From an uncultured Lachnobacterium sp. (lineage in GTDB: Bacteria; Bacillota; Clostridia; Lachnospirales; Lachnospiraceae): 8,875 bases of DNA. This document shows positions 1-6,805 of the stretch, in pieces (the stretch's first letter is position 1; each line of letters begins with the position of its first letter). The stretch is taken from NCBI GenBank assembly GCA_900550545.1, contig URSS01000066.1, positions 1 through 8,875 on the forward strand, written 5' to 3'. Below the pieces are notes generated by a model. The model did not search any database. It had not been told where the DNA came from and was given only the letters and a program-made list of their open reading frames with translations. Position numbers and translations under genes: made by a program.

Positions 1-44
1 CACTATCCTCTTCGTCGGCAGCGTCAGATGTGTATAAGAGACAG
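1..44 (+). other. Sequencing-library adapter (Nextera i5 side), not genomic
   Basis: Bases 12-44 match the full 33-base Nextera Read 1 transposase adapter, which ends in the mosaic-end sequence AGATGTGTATAAGAGACAG. Bases 4-11 (TATCCTCT) match a standard i5 index, and CAC at 1-3 matches the end of the P5 primer. This is untrimmed library sequence joined to the insert, so genomic sequence starts at 45. An ATG inside the mosaic end (28-30) creates the false N-terminus MCIRDR on the first reading frame. Confidence 0.97.
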
Positions 45-45
45 G

Positions 46-579
46 GTGTATATGGGGGAATTGTCTGAATTCCGGGGAAGAACCCAGGTGGAAACACTGG
101 AAGCCATCTATACGAAGTTCAATATTGACCACCCGGCAGACTACAAGGCACATTCTCTTTCTGTCAGTGACATTGTGGTACTGCATGAAAACAGAGAAAA
201 CAGCGCACATTTTGTAGATACGTTCGGATTTACCGGCCTGCCACAATTTCTGCATGAACTGGAAGAGAAAGCAGAAGATCTTACGGTCACATTTACTGTG
301 GCAGAATGTGGAGAATTTCATGGCATCGGAGCATATTATGAGGATATTCCAACCATTGAAGATGCTATCCGGATTTACCGGAAACTGGATCCGGCACGGT
401 TAAATGGAGTTCCGGCAATCGGAGTGAATCTTCATGTAGAGGGAACCGACTGCCTGGAGGATGACCAGGTGGATCTTCTTACCGGAAAGACGATTGATGT
501 AGATTTTCTCAACTATATGCCGGATGTGAGAGATCATCCGAGCGTGCAGGACGCTATTAAAAAGCTGGTAGAATGGTAA
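46..579 (+). CDS. YodL-domain accessory protein of a mobile element, 5'-truncated at contig end
   Basis: Only the last 177 residues or so are present. The gene enters from the adapter junction, and its true start is off the contig. The first 60 residues or so (beginning VYMGELSEF, with LSVSDIVVLHE and AHFVDTFGF) look like the YodL domain found in large multidomain proteins of conjugative elements and plasmids of Clostridia. The C-terminal half (EFHGIGAYYEDIPTIEDAI, then GVPAIGVNLHVEGT) is the segment I recall as commonly following YodL in such proteins; I cannot name its family with certainty. No catalytic motif, signal peptide or membrane segment is visible, and the molecular function is unknown. 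The stop overlaps the start of the next small ORF (ATGGTAA). The apparent start at 28 lies inside adapter and is false. Confidence 0.7.
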   Translation: MYMGELSEFRGRTQVETLEAIYTKFNIDHPADYKAHSLSVSDIVVLHENRENSAHFVDTFGFTGLPQFLHELEEKAEDLTVTFTVAECGEFHGIGAYYEDIPTIEDAIRIYRKLDPARLNGVPAIGVNLHVEGTDCLEDDQVDLLTGKTIDVDFLNYMPDVRDHPSVQDAIKKLVEW

Positions 580-707
580 TCTATTTCGGGGATTGGGTAA
601 AGACAGCATTGCCGATCAATCTGCTATTTCTCTTATTATTTGTGCAACTGGTATATGTTGGAATCAGGTGGTATGTAAAAGGCTGGCGGGAAGCCAGAGG
701 ATATTAG
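573..707 (+). CDS. Small single-pass membrane protein, hypothetical
   Basis: This 44-residue ORF starts at an ATG overlapping the preceding stop (ATGGTAA at 573-579), an arrangement typical of translational coupling. The protein begins MVIYFGDWVK. It has one hydrophobic segment at about residues 13-31 (LPINLLFLLLFVQLVYVG) and ends with a basic, aromatic tail (RWYVKGWREARGY). That pattern suggests a single helix with a positively charged cytoplasmic end. A candidate terminator follows 9 bases after the stop. I do not recognise the family. Coupling and the clean hydrophobic core support a real gene, but the shortness keeps this tentative. Confidence 0.5.
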   Translation: MVIYFGDWVKTALPINLLFLLLFVQLVYVGIRWYVKGWREARGY

Positions 708-715
708 GTTGGAAC

Positions 716-760
716 AAGAGTGCCACAAAGGTTGAATAAATCTGAAGGCACTCTTATTTT
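716..760 (+). terminator. Candidate intrinsic terminator after the YodL unit
   Basis: A perfect 9-bp stem is formed by AAGAGTGCC (716-724) and GGCACTCTT (747-755), followed by ATTTT. The 22-base loop is longer than usual and the T-run is short, so termination may be weak. The position, just after the small ORF and before the metal operon promoter, fits. Confidence 0.5.
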
Positions 761-825
761 GGAAAAGCAAAAGAATAAAGAGCTGGTTTTAATTGTAAAA
801 TTTATGGGGAACTAACATCAGCTTA

Positions 826-853
826 TTGACATAAATTTAAAAATAAGTATAAT
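826..853 (+). promoter_or_regulatory. Sigma-A-type promoter of the metal/redox operon
   Basis: A consensus -35 TTGACA (826-831) and a consensus -10 TATAAT (848-853) are separated by 16 bases. They lie 45 bases upstream of the sensor gene start. The -10 overlaps the left arm of a long inverted repeat, so a bound repressor would block it directly. Confidence 0.85.
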
Positions 854-882
854 AATAGTTGAGTAATTGTTCAACTATTATT
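851..882. promoter_or_regulatory. Operator for the CadC/SmtB-type repressor (12-8-12 inverted repeat)
   Basis: The arms AATAATAGTTGA (851-862) and TCAACTATTATT (871-882) are perfect reverse complements around an 8-base spacer. The repeat begins within the -10 box and reaches nearly to the ribosome site (GGAGGTG at 887-893). The inner TTGA...TCAA half-sites are of the type ArsR/SmtB proteins bind. A 15-base copy of the left part recurs at 1273-1287, upstream of the ATPase gene. Confidence 0.8.
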
Positions 883-898
883 ATTTGGAGGTGAATAT

Positions 899-1258
899 AT
901 GTCAAAAACGTCTTATATTTGTAATTGCGATGTAATTCATGAGGATATTGTGAATGATGTGAAATCCAAGATGCAGCCAAAAGATGATTATATCCAGTTG
1001 GCTTCTTTGTTTAAGCTATTTGGAGATGGAACTAGAGTACAAATCTTACACGCTCTAGAACAGAGTGAGATGTGTGTATGTGATCTTGCAGTGCTACTGG
1101 GGGTAACAAAATCTGCAATTTCGCATCAGTTAAAGGCATTACGCCTAGCGAATCTGGTAAAATTCCGTAAAGAAGCACAGATAGTTTACTACTCGCTGGC
1201 AGATGATCATGTGAAAGAGATTATTGACAAGGGATTTGAGCATCTTTGGCAGAAATAA
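899..1258 (+). CDS. cadC: ArsR/SmtB-family metal-sensing repressor, CadC-like
   Basis: This 119-residue winged-helix repressor (usual CadC/SmtB length is about 100-122) should sit on DNA without metal and leave when Cd, Pb or Zn binds. The helix-turn-helix is around residues 68-87 (VTKSAISHQLKAL), followed by the wing KFRKEAQIVYYSL. A CadC-like metal site is visible: an N-terminal CNC (Cys8, Cys10) and CVC in helix 3 (Cys59, Cys61). The dimer-interface site of SmtB (Asp-x-His...His-x2-Glu) is present as Asp102, His104 and His115, but Gln118 replaces the last Glu. The gene lies directly behind the operator, so it is likely autoregulated, and GGAGGTG sits 5 bases before ATG. The ATPase gene follows 59 bases later. 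The family call is firm. CadC-type Cd/Pb/Zn sensing rather than another metal is inferred from the Cys pattern and the neighbour. Confidence 0.88.
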   Translation: MSKTSYICNCDVIHEDIVNDVKSKMQPKDDYIQLASLFKLFGDGTRVQILHALEQSEMCVCDLAVLLGVTKSAISHQLKALRLANLVKFRKEAQIVYYSLADDHVKEIIDKGFEHLWQK

Positions 1259-1272
1259 TATTTTTTAACATT

Positions 1273-1294
1273 ATAGTTGAGTAATTGAACAATT
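1273..1294. promoter_or_regulatory. Second, partial repressor site upstream of the ATPase
   Basis: ATAGTTGAGTAATTG (1273-1287) exactly repeats 855-869 of the main operator. The right half differs: here AATTG (1283-1287) pairs with CAATT (1290-1294) to make a shorter palindrome. The site is 24 bases before the ATPase start codon, between sensor and pump. I see no convincing promoter here, so it may act as an auxiliary site or roadblock, or be the remnant of a duplicated control region. Confidence 0.55.
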
Positions 1295-1317
1295 AAACAA
1301 ATTATAAGGAGATTATC

Positions 1318-3441
1318 ATGAAACGCATATTTCTATTAAAAGGGTTGGACTGTCCAAATTGTTCCGCAAAAATTGAAAAAGAAGTCGGAGAGTTGGATGG
1401 AGTGCAATCCTCAGTGGTAAATCTGATGAAGCAGACGCTTACAATCAATGTTGCTCAGACAGCCGCAGATACGATAGCCAGTCAGATTGAAACGATTGTT
1501 CATAGCCATGAGCCAGATGTGGAAGTTTCTGAAATTGTACAGGAATCTTATATACCGGAAAAAAAGCAGGAGGCCAATGAATCCTATAACAATGAGGATA
1601 AGAAGTTGACAGTTCGTTTAGCGACTGGTGCAGCAATCTATGCCATTGGTATGGCATTGACTGTTTTTGCGAAAGTGCCACTGCCTATCGAGTTAGCTTT
1701 TCTCATTGTTTCTTATGTTATTCTTGGTGGAGATGTTGTATGGCAGGCTGTGAGGAACATTTCAAAGGGGCGTGTATTTGATGAACATTTTTTGATGAGT
1801 GTTTCTACGATTGGGGCTTTTGTCATTGGTGAATATCCAGAAGCAGTTGCTGTTATGCTATTCTATCAGGTAGGTGAATTTTTTCAGTCATTGGCTGTTA
1901 AGCGTTCCAGAAAATCTATATCAGACTTAATGGATATACGTCCGGATTGTGCTACAGTCAGAAGGAACGGAGAATTGATTACCATATCTCCTGAAAGTGT
2001 TGCCATTGGCGAGATTATTATTGTAAAGCCTGGTGAAAAAATCCCATTAGACGGTGTGGTATTGGATGGAGATTCTATGCTGGATACGAGGGCTTTAACT
2101 GGAGAATCGGTTCCGAGAAGCGTTCATAAAGGAGACGAAGCACTTTCCGGTTGTATGAATCAGACGGGTGTTTTAACGATTAAGACAACGAAAGCATTTG
2201 GTGAATCTACTGCTTCAAAGATTATTGATCTTGTGGAGAATGCGTCCAGTAGAAAAGCACCAACAGAAAATTTCATTACTACATTTGCACGTTATTACAC
2301 TCCTGTTGTTGTAATCTTAGCAGCTATTCTGGCAATTCTGCCACCGATCCTTCTTGGTGGAGGTTGGACAGAGTGGATTCGCAGAGGATTTGTTTTCCTT
2401 GTGGTATCTTGCCCATGTGCATTGGTCATTTCAATCCCGCTGACTTTCTTCGGAGGTATTGGTGCGGCATCTAAACGAGGTGTTCTTGTAAAAGGAAGTA
2501 ATTATTTAGAGGCGCTTAATAATGTCAGCATTATTGTGTTCGATAAAACTGGAACACTTACAAAGGGTGTTTTCAATGTGACTGATATTCTGCCTGCAAA
2601 TGGATTTTCAAAAGAACAGGTTCTGGAGTATGCGGTCCAGGCAGAGAGCTTTTCTAACCATCCTATTGCAAAATCCATTCTCTCTGCTTATGGAAAAGAA
2701 ATTGACCAATCAGTTATCTCTGATTACAAGGAAATTTCCGGATATGGAATCAGTGCCATGGCAGGAAAGAAGAAAGTTTATGCTGGCAATACGAAACTTA
2801 TGGATTCAGAGCATGTGGAGTACACAGCCTGTGAAAAAGTTGGTACAAAGGTTTATGTAGCAGTAGATGGTCAATATGCCGGATGCATTTTGATAACAGA
2901 TGAAGTAAAGCCGGACAGCAAAAAAGCAATTTCTGATTTGAAACATATCGGTGTGGAAAAAACAGTCATGCTTACTGGTGATGATGAAAAAATCGGAAAG
3001 GCTGTTGCGGAAGAATTGCAGTTGGATGAATATTATGCACAACTGTTTCCTGATCAAAAAGTGGAAAAGGTTGAGCTTTTAGACAGTAAAAAGAGACAGG
3101 GAAGCAAATTAGCTTTTGTTGGTGATGGTATCAATGACGCTCCTGTCCTTGCTCGTGCGGATGTTGGTATCGCAATGGGTGGTCTTGGTTCAGATGCGGC
3201 CATTGAAGCTGCGGATGTGGTTCTGATGACAGATGAACCATCTAAGCTGGTGGATGCGATTGATGTGGCAAAAGCGACAAAGCAAATTGTCATGCAGAAT
3301 ATAGTGATTGCCCTTGGAATTAAGAGTGTGTTCCTGATCCTTGGTGCTCTGGGTATAGCTGGAATGTGGGAAGCTGTATTTGGTGATGTAGGCGTTACCA
3401 TAATTGCCGTCTTGAACGCAATGAGGATTTTAAAAAAATAA
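1318..3441 (+). CDS. cadA: P1B-type Zn/Cd/Pb-exporting ATPase (CadA/ZntA group)
   Basis: A 707-residue pump, the normal length for CadA/ZntA. It should use ATP to expel Zn, Cd or Pb across the cytoplasmic membrane. An N-terminal heavy-metal domain carries GLDCPNCSAKIE (Cys12, Cys15). A charged linker (about 75-97) leads to membrane helices from about 100. The actuator loop has TGES (261-264), the transport helix has CPC (Cys365-Pro366-Cys367), and the phosphorylation site is DKTGTLT (Asp409). The nucleotide domain has the His-Pro pair (His448-Pro449), and the hinge motif is GDGIND (602-607). In the last helices Lys669 and Asp690 (GDVG) sit as in Zn/Cd/Pb pumps (P1B-2), unlike copper pumps. 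AAGGAG at 1306-1311 precedes ATG. The gene shares a transcript with the upstream sensor, and the next gene follows 16 bases after its stop. Confidence 0.95.
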   Translation: MKRIFLLKGLDCPNCSAKIEKEVGELDGVQSSVVNLMKQTLTINVAQTAADTIASQIETIVHSHEPDVEVSEIVQESYIPEKKQEANESYNNEDKKLTVRLATGAAIYAIGMALTVFAKVPLPIELAFLIVSYVILGGDVVWQAVRNISKGRVFDEHFLMSVSTIGAFVIGEYPEAVAVMLFYQVGEFFQSLAVKRSRKSISDLMDIRPDCATVRRNGELITISPESVAIGEIIIVKPGEKIPLDGVVLDGDSMLDTRALTGESVPRSVHKGDEALSGCMNQTGVLTIKTTKAFGESTASKIIDLVENASSRKAPTENFITTFARYYTPVVVILAAILAILPPILLGGGWTEWIRRGFVFLVVSCPCALVISIPLTFFGGIGAASKRGVLVKGSNYLEALNNVSIIVFDKTGTLTKGVFNVTDILPANGFSKEQVLEYAVQAESFSNHPIAKSILSAYGKEIDQSVISDYKEISGYGISAMAGKKKVYAGNTKLMDSEHVEYTACEKVGTKVYVAVDGQYAGCILITDEVKPDSKKAISDLKHIGVEKTVMLTGDDEKIGKAVAEELQLDEYYAQLFPDQKVEKVELLDSKKRQGSKLAFVGDGINDAPVLARADVGIAMGGLGSDAAIEAADVVLMTDEPSKLVDAIDVAKATKQIVMQNIVIALGIKSVFLILGALGIAGMWEAVFGDVGVTIIAVLNAMRILKK

Positions 3442-3457
3442 GAAACGAGGTGGCAAT

Positions 3458-3976
3458 GTGAAACGGAAATTGATTCTGTTAGCAGTTACAATTGTTTTTC
3501 TTGCAGGTTTCGGTGCACTTTTGCACTCACCGCCCTCTATGATTGATGCAGTCACAGGAGCAACACCGAAGTCAAAAAAGGCGGCTCAAGCCTCCGCACA
3601 GTTGGAAGGCTCTTATGTTCTCGGTATTAATATGATGTCAGATGGTCTCGACAACGAGAACACCCGGAATAAATTAAAAGAATTGGCACTGGACGATTCG
3701 GAAACAAATGAAACAGATCTCATGAAAACGGACATTAGTTTTCGGTTATATGTATCTGAGACGGATTATCCGCTTGTCAGTTATGCTAAGAAACTCTGTG
3801 ACAGGTTGAAACAGGCCGGTTTCTCCGTAGATCTGAAAGAGTACAGTAACACAATGATGCTATCAAGAGTGGTAAGTGGAAAGTATGATGTATTCCTGGC
3901 ATCGGATGATTTTATTGACGTTACAACGCTAACACAGATGGACTATATGATCATGGACAGCGAAGAAATGAGGTGA
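3458..3976 (+). CDS. Small exported protein with an ApbE-type flavinylation motif
   Basis: 172 residues from a GTG start preceded by GAGGTGG. Residues 1-22 (MKRKLILLAVTIVFLAGFGA) form an uncleaved anchor or signal peptide. Just after it lies DAVTGAT (Asp30-Thr36), which fits Dxx(S/T)GA(S/T), the motif in which ApbE links FMN to the last Thr/Ser in NqrC, RnfG and FMN_bind proteins; PKSK follows. Unlike those proteins, no FMN-binding domain precedes the motif. The rest is soluble. The stretch from about 94 to 151 (SYAKKLCDRLKQAGFSVDLKEYS, then VVSGKYDVFLASDDF) resembles the C-terminal part of oligopeptide/nickel-type solute-binding proteins. It lies between the pump and the cytochrome b genes in one operon. 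I infer an extracytoplasmic electron carrier or tether for the reductase. A shrunken binding protein with a chance motif is the alternative. Confidence 0.6.
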   Translation: MKRKLILLAVTIVFLAGFGALLHSPPSMIDAVTGATPKSKKAAQASAQLEGSYVLGINMMSDGLDNENTRNKLKELALDDSETNETDLMKTDISFRLYVSETDYPLVSYAKKLCDRLKQAGFSVDLKEYSNTMMLSRVVSGKYDVFLASDDFIDVTTLTQMDYMIMDSEEMR

Positions 3977-3986
3977 GCGGGAATTT

Positions 3987-4526
3987 ATGAGAAAATGGAA
4001 TACGATTTTGTCTGTTTTAATGCTTCTCATTTTTATGATTCATGGAATCATGGGCAGCTTTATGCTGAACGGAGTTGGAAGTAGTGCAGGGAAACTTCTT
4101 GCATGGATTGGTGTTGGTATTCTTGTTGTGCATACGGTGATTGGTGTCATCCTGACAGTTCAGAGTTTACAGACAGCGAAGCAATCCGGAAAAATGTATC
4201 TGAAACAGAACGCCATATTCTGGGCGAGACGAGCCAGTGGGCTGGCAATACTGATCCTGCTGTTCTTCCATATTGGCTTGTTTGGAAAGGTGCAGAATGG
4301 GACATATATTTTGTTCCCTTTTACAACGGTAAAGATGGTAACTCAGCTTTTGTTCGTGGCGGCAATCTTTGTTCATATTTTTATCAATATCCGCCCATTG
4401 CTCGTATCGCTGGGAATCATCAGTTATAAAGAACGAAGGGGTGATATTTATTTGATTCTTTCGGTGCTCCTTCTGTTTATAGCGGGCGCAGTTATTTTCT
4501 ATTATATTGGGTGGCAATATCTATGA
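3987..4526 (+). CDS. Fumarate reductase/succinate dehydrogenase-like cytochrome b membrane subunit
   Basis: A 179-residue protein with five predicted helices (about 6-28, 36-58, 79-99, 114-134 and 153-175), the topology of the single-subunit diheme anchor of Wolinella/Bacillus-type enzymes. Four histidines lie in helices: His19, His49, His95 and His130. They are suitable as axial ligands for two hemes b. FWARRASG before helix 3 recalls the R-x-SG motif near the quinone site. It should anchor the flavoprotein and iron-sulfur subunits and pass electrons from menaquinol, or another membrane or outer-face donor, to them. Overall similarity to named families is low, so the call rests on topology, histidines and context. 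The ATG lies 11 bases after the upstream stop, with AGGTGAG overlapping that stop, and the last codons overlap the flavoprotein start (ATGA). Confidence 0.78.
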   Translation: MRKWNTILSVLMLLIFMIHGIMGSFMLNGVGSSAGKLLAWIGVGILVVHTVIGVILTVQSLQTAKQSGKMYLKQNAIFWARRASGLAILILLFFHIGLFGKVQNGTYILFPFTTVKMVTQLLFVAAIFVHIFINIRPLLVSLGIISYKERRGDIYLILSVLLLFIAGAVIFYYIGWQYL

Positions 4527-6067
4527 GTAAGACAATTATTATTATAGGTGCTGGACTGGCAGGACTTTCAGCGGCTTTGCAGGCAGCGGAAAATGGATGC
4601 AATGTAAAACTGGTTTCCTCCCTTCCGTCAGAGCGGGCACAGTCTGTTATGGCGGAGGGCGGTATCAACGCAGCTTTGAATACAAAAGATGAAAACGACA
4701 GTCCCGAAGAACATTTTACAGATACAATAAAGGCAGCATGTGGTCTGGCAGATCCAAATGCAGTTTGGGGAATGACACAGGCAGCACCGGAGCTGGTGCA
4801 CTGGCTGCTAAAACTTGGAGTTAAATTTAACATGAGTGGCTATGATGATGTGGATCTGCGGAATTTTGGCGGGCAGAAAAAGAAACGGACTGCTTTTGCA
4901 CAGAGCGATACCGGGAAGCAGATCATGACAGCTATGATAGACGCTGTTCGCAGGAAAGAAGCATCTGGTATGGTAGAACGGTTCAGCCATCATTCTTTCC
5001 TAACACTTCGTCTGTGTGGCAATATTTGTTGTGGCTGCGTAATCAGGGATGAATACAGTCAGGAGACTGTGGAATTACCGGGGGATGCGGTTATTGTTGC
5101 CACCGGTGGTATGCACGGATTGTTTGGAAATACAACGGGTTCGCTGAGCAATACAGGAGAAGTCACCGCAGAATTGTTCCGGCTTGGTGTTCCTCTGGCA
5201 AATGGCGAGATGATCCAGTATCATCCGACAACTGTGAAATGTGGTGGAAAACGCATGCTCATCAGCGAGGCGGCCAGAGGGGAAGGTGGCAGGTTGTTTG
5301 CCATGAAAGATGGAAAACAATGGTATTTCATGGAGGAAAAATACCCGGAGCTTGGAAATCTGATGCCACGAGATATTACCGCCAGAGAGATATGGAAGGT
5401 CAGCCATGAATCAGAGGTATTTCTTGACATGACGGAAATATCGGAGGAGATTATTTCAAATAAGCTATCTGGTCTGGCAGACGATTGTATGACCTATCTG
5501 CATAAAGATATACGAAAGGAACCGGTGTCTGTTTTACCGGGAATTCACTATTTTATGGGAGGCATTCTGGTGGATGAGCAGCACAGAACGCCGATTCAGA
5601 ATCTTTACGCTGCCGGAGAATGCTGTGCCCAATATCATGGTGCCAACCGTCTTGGTGGAAATTCTCTGTTAGGAGCGTTATACGGAGGACGTGTTGCGGC
5701 AAAATCAGCATGCGAACAGGCAGATGTAGTAGATCTATCTTGTGCGACACAGATAGATTTTCCACCAGCGTCTCAAATTTCAGAAATAAAGCAATTAAAC
5801 AAAGTGATGCAGGAGACTATGGGCGTTGTCAGAAATGAGAATACGTTGTTAAATGGGATTCAAACGGTACAAGCGCTGACAGGAAATCTTCCATTGCTTG
5901 GCATGGCAGTTCTAAAGAGTGCTCTTGCAAGAAAAGAAAGCCGTGGTGCACACTGGCGGGAGGATTATCCGAAGAGCAATGACGATGATTACCTTAAAAC
6001 AACGGTAGCCAGATTTGATGGAAAGCAGATACAGATTTCCTTTGTACCTGTTCCAGAAAGGCGGTGA
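4523..6067 (+). CDS. frdA: Fumarate reductase-like flavoprotein subunit lacking the covalent-FAD histidine
   Basis: 514 residues from the ATG that overlaps the upstream stop (ATGA); a GTG at 4511 would add four residues. It is somewhat shorter than typical FrdA (about 570-600). The N-terminal Rossmann motif is IIGAGLAGLSAAL (7-19). The segment RAQSVMAEGGINAAL corresponds to RSHSVxAxGG of FrdA/SdhA, and the FAD-linking His is Gln40 here, so FAD is probably bound non-covalently. Active-site residues are kept: His234 (YHPT), Glu249 and Arg252 (SEAARGEGG), Arg283 (MPRD), His342 (HYFMGG) and Arg376 (HGANRLGGNS). The C-terminal helical domain ends with the usual SRGAHWREDYP. It should reduce fumarate, or a similar unsaturated acid, on the cytoplasmic face. 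Its partners are the adjacent iron-sulfur and cytochrome b genes, which argue against L-aspartate oxidase. The exact substrate is inferred. Confidence 0.88.
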   Translation: MSKTIIIIGAGLAGLSAALQAAENGCNVKLVSSLPSERAQSVMAEGGINAALNTKDENDSPEEHFTDTIKAACGLADPNAVWGMTQAAPELVHWLLKLGVKFNMSGYDDVDLRNFGGQKKKRTAFAQSDTGKQIMTAMIDAVRRKEASGMVERFSHHSFLTLRLCGNICCGCVIRDEYSQETVELPGDAVIVATGGMHGLFGNTTGSLSNTGEVTAELFRLGVPLANGEMIQYHPTTVKCGGKRMLISEAARGEGGRLFAMKDGKQWYFMEEKYPELGNLMPRDITAREIWKVSHESEVFLDMTEISEEIISNKLSGLADDCMTYLHKDIRKEPVSVLPGIHYFMGGILVDEQHRTPIQNLYAAGECCAQYHGANRLGGNSLLGALYGGRVAAKSACEQADVVDLSCATQIDFPPASQISEIKQLNKVMQETMGVVRNENTLLNGIQTVQALTGNLPLLGMAVLKSALARKESRGAHWREDYPKSNDDDYLKTTVARFDGKQIQISFVPVPERR

Positions 6068-6072
6068 TTCAC

Positions 6073-6774
6073 TTGGTATATAAAATAAGAATCAGGCGGC
6101 AGGAGAGTCAGAAATCAGACAGTTATTGGCAGGAATTTGAGTTTGACGGAAGCAAAAACAGCTCTGTTGCCACTGTTCTAAAGGAATTGAACAGTAGAAC
6201 CCCTTTGAAAGATAACTCAGGAAATATAGTTACTCCCATCAGCTGGGAATGTAGCTGTATGGTGCGAAAATGTGGGGCTTGCGCCATGCTGATTAACGAA
6301 CGTCCGAGGCTGGCATGCTCTACATTTCTACATACGTTAAAAGGTTCTACAATCACCTTGGAACCTTTAAGCAAATTTCCGCTTGTAAGAGATTTGATCG
6401 TTGACCGGTCAAATCTGTTTGAAAATTTGAAAAAACTGAACCTTTGGCTTGAAAGTGAAGCTTATATGAGTTCGTGGACACATGAACCGAGATACCAGTC
6501 GGCACGCTGTCTGATGTGTGGCTGCTGCCTTGAAGTGTGTCCTAACTTCTCTGCAAATGGGACTTTCGCAGGCGCTGTTGCTGCAGTCAACGCATTTCGG
6601 ATTCTGAATGAAGAACAGGAAAGCACTCATTTGAATGAGATTTCTGCTGAATATAAGAAGAAATATTTTGAGGGATGCGGGAAGTCGTTATCTTGTCATG
6701 ATATTTGTCCGATTGGTCTGCCTGTGGAAGAACTGCTTGTAAGGTCGAATGCAGCGGCTGTTTGGGGCAAATAA
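6073..6774 (+). CDS. frdB: Fumarate reductase-like iron-sulfur subunit
   Basis: 233 residues if started at TTG 6073, slightly shorter than usual FrdB (about 240-250). This start gives MVYKIRIRRQ, the normal family N-terminus, and sits 6 bases after AGGCGGTG (6059-6066). The alternative GTG at 6064 overlaps the upstream stop and has poor spacing. The N-terminal ferredoxin domain holds a [2Fe-2S] site, C-x4-C-x2-C-x11-C (Cys62, Cys67, Cys70, Cys82), with an extra Cys60. The C-terminal domain has C-x2-C-x2-C-x3-CP (Cys146, 149, 152, 156) and C-x5-C-x3-CP (Cys202, 208, 212), matching the [4Fe-4S] and [3Fe-4S] ligands of E. coli FrdB. It carries electrons between the cytochrome b subunit and FAD. 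It is the last gene of the operon, with the terminator about 30 bases downstream. Confidence 0.9.
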   Translation: MVYKIRIRRQESQKSDSYWQEFEFDGSKNSSVATVLKELNSRTPLKDNSGNIVTPISWECSCMVRKCGACAMLINERPRLACSTFLHTLKGSTITLEPLSKFPLVRDLIVDRSNLFENLKKLNLWLESEAYMSSWTHEPRYQSARCLMCGCCLEVCPNFSANGTFAGAVAAVNAFRILNEEQESTHLNEISAEYKKKYFEGCGKSLSCHDICPIGLPVEELLVRSNAAAVWGK

Positions 6775-6805
6775 AATGGATGATAAAAGCTATAATGAAT
6801 GTATG

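Noticed and set aside
28..45. ATG start for the first protein
   Set aside because: It lies inside the Nextera mosaic-end adapter, so the residues MCIRDR are not genomic.
1246..1277. Separate promoter in front of the ATPase (TTGGCA with TATAGT)
   Set aside because: The spacing is 20 bases and both boxes are poor, so it is not convincing as an independent promoter.
3054..3401. Minus-strand open frame within the ATPase gene
   Set aside because: It is antisense to the conserved hinge and last helices of the pump and has no start signals; it is a coding shadow.
6064..6066. GTG start for the iron-sulfur subunit
   Set aside because: It leaves almost no room for a ribosome site; TTG at 6073 has AGGCGGTG at the right distance and gives the usual family N-terminus.
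4511..6067. FrdA-like protein as L-aspartate oxidase (NadB)
   Set aside because: NadB also lacks the covalent His, but here the gene is flanked and overlapped by cytochrome b and FrdB-like genes, and there is no nadA or nadC nearby.
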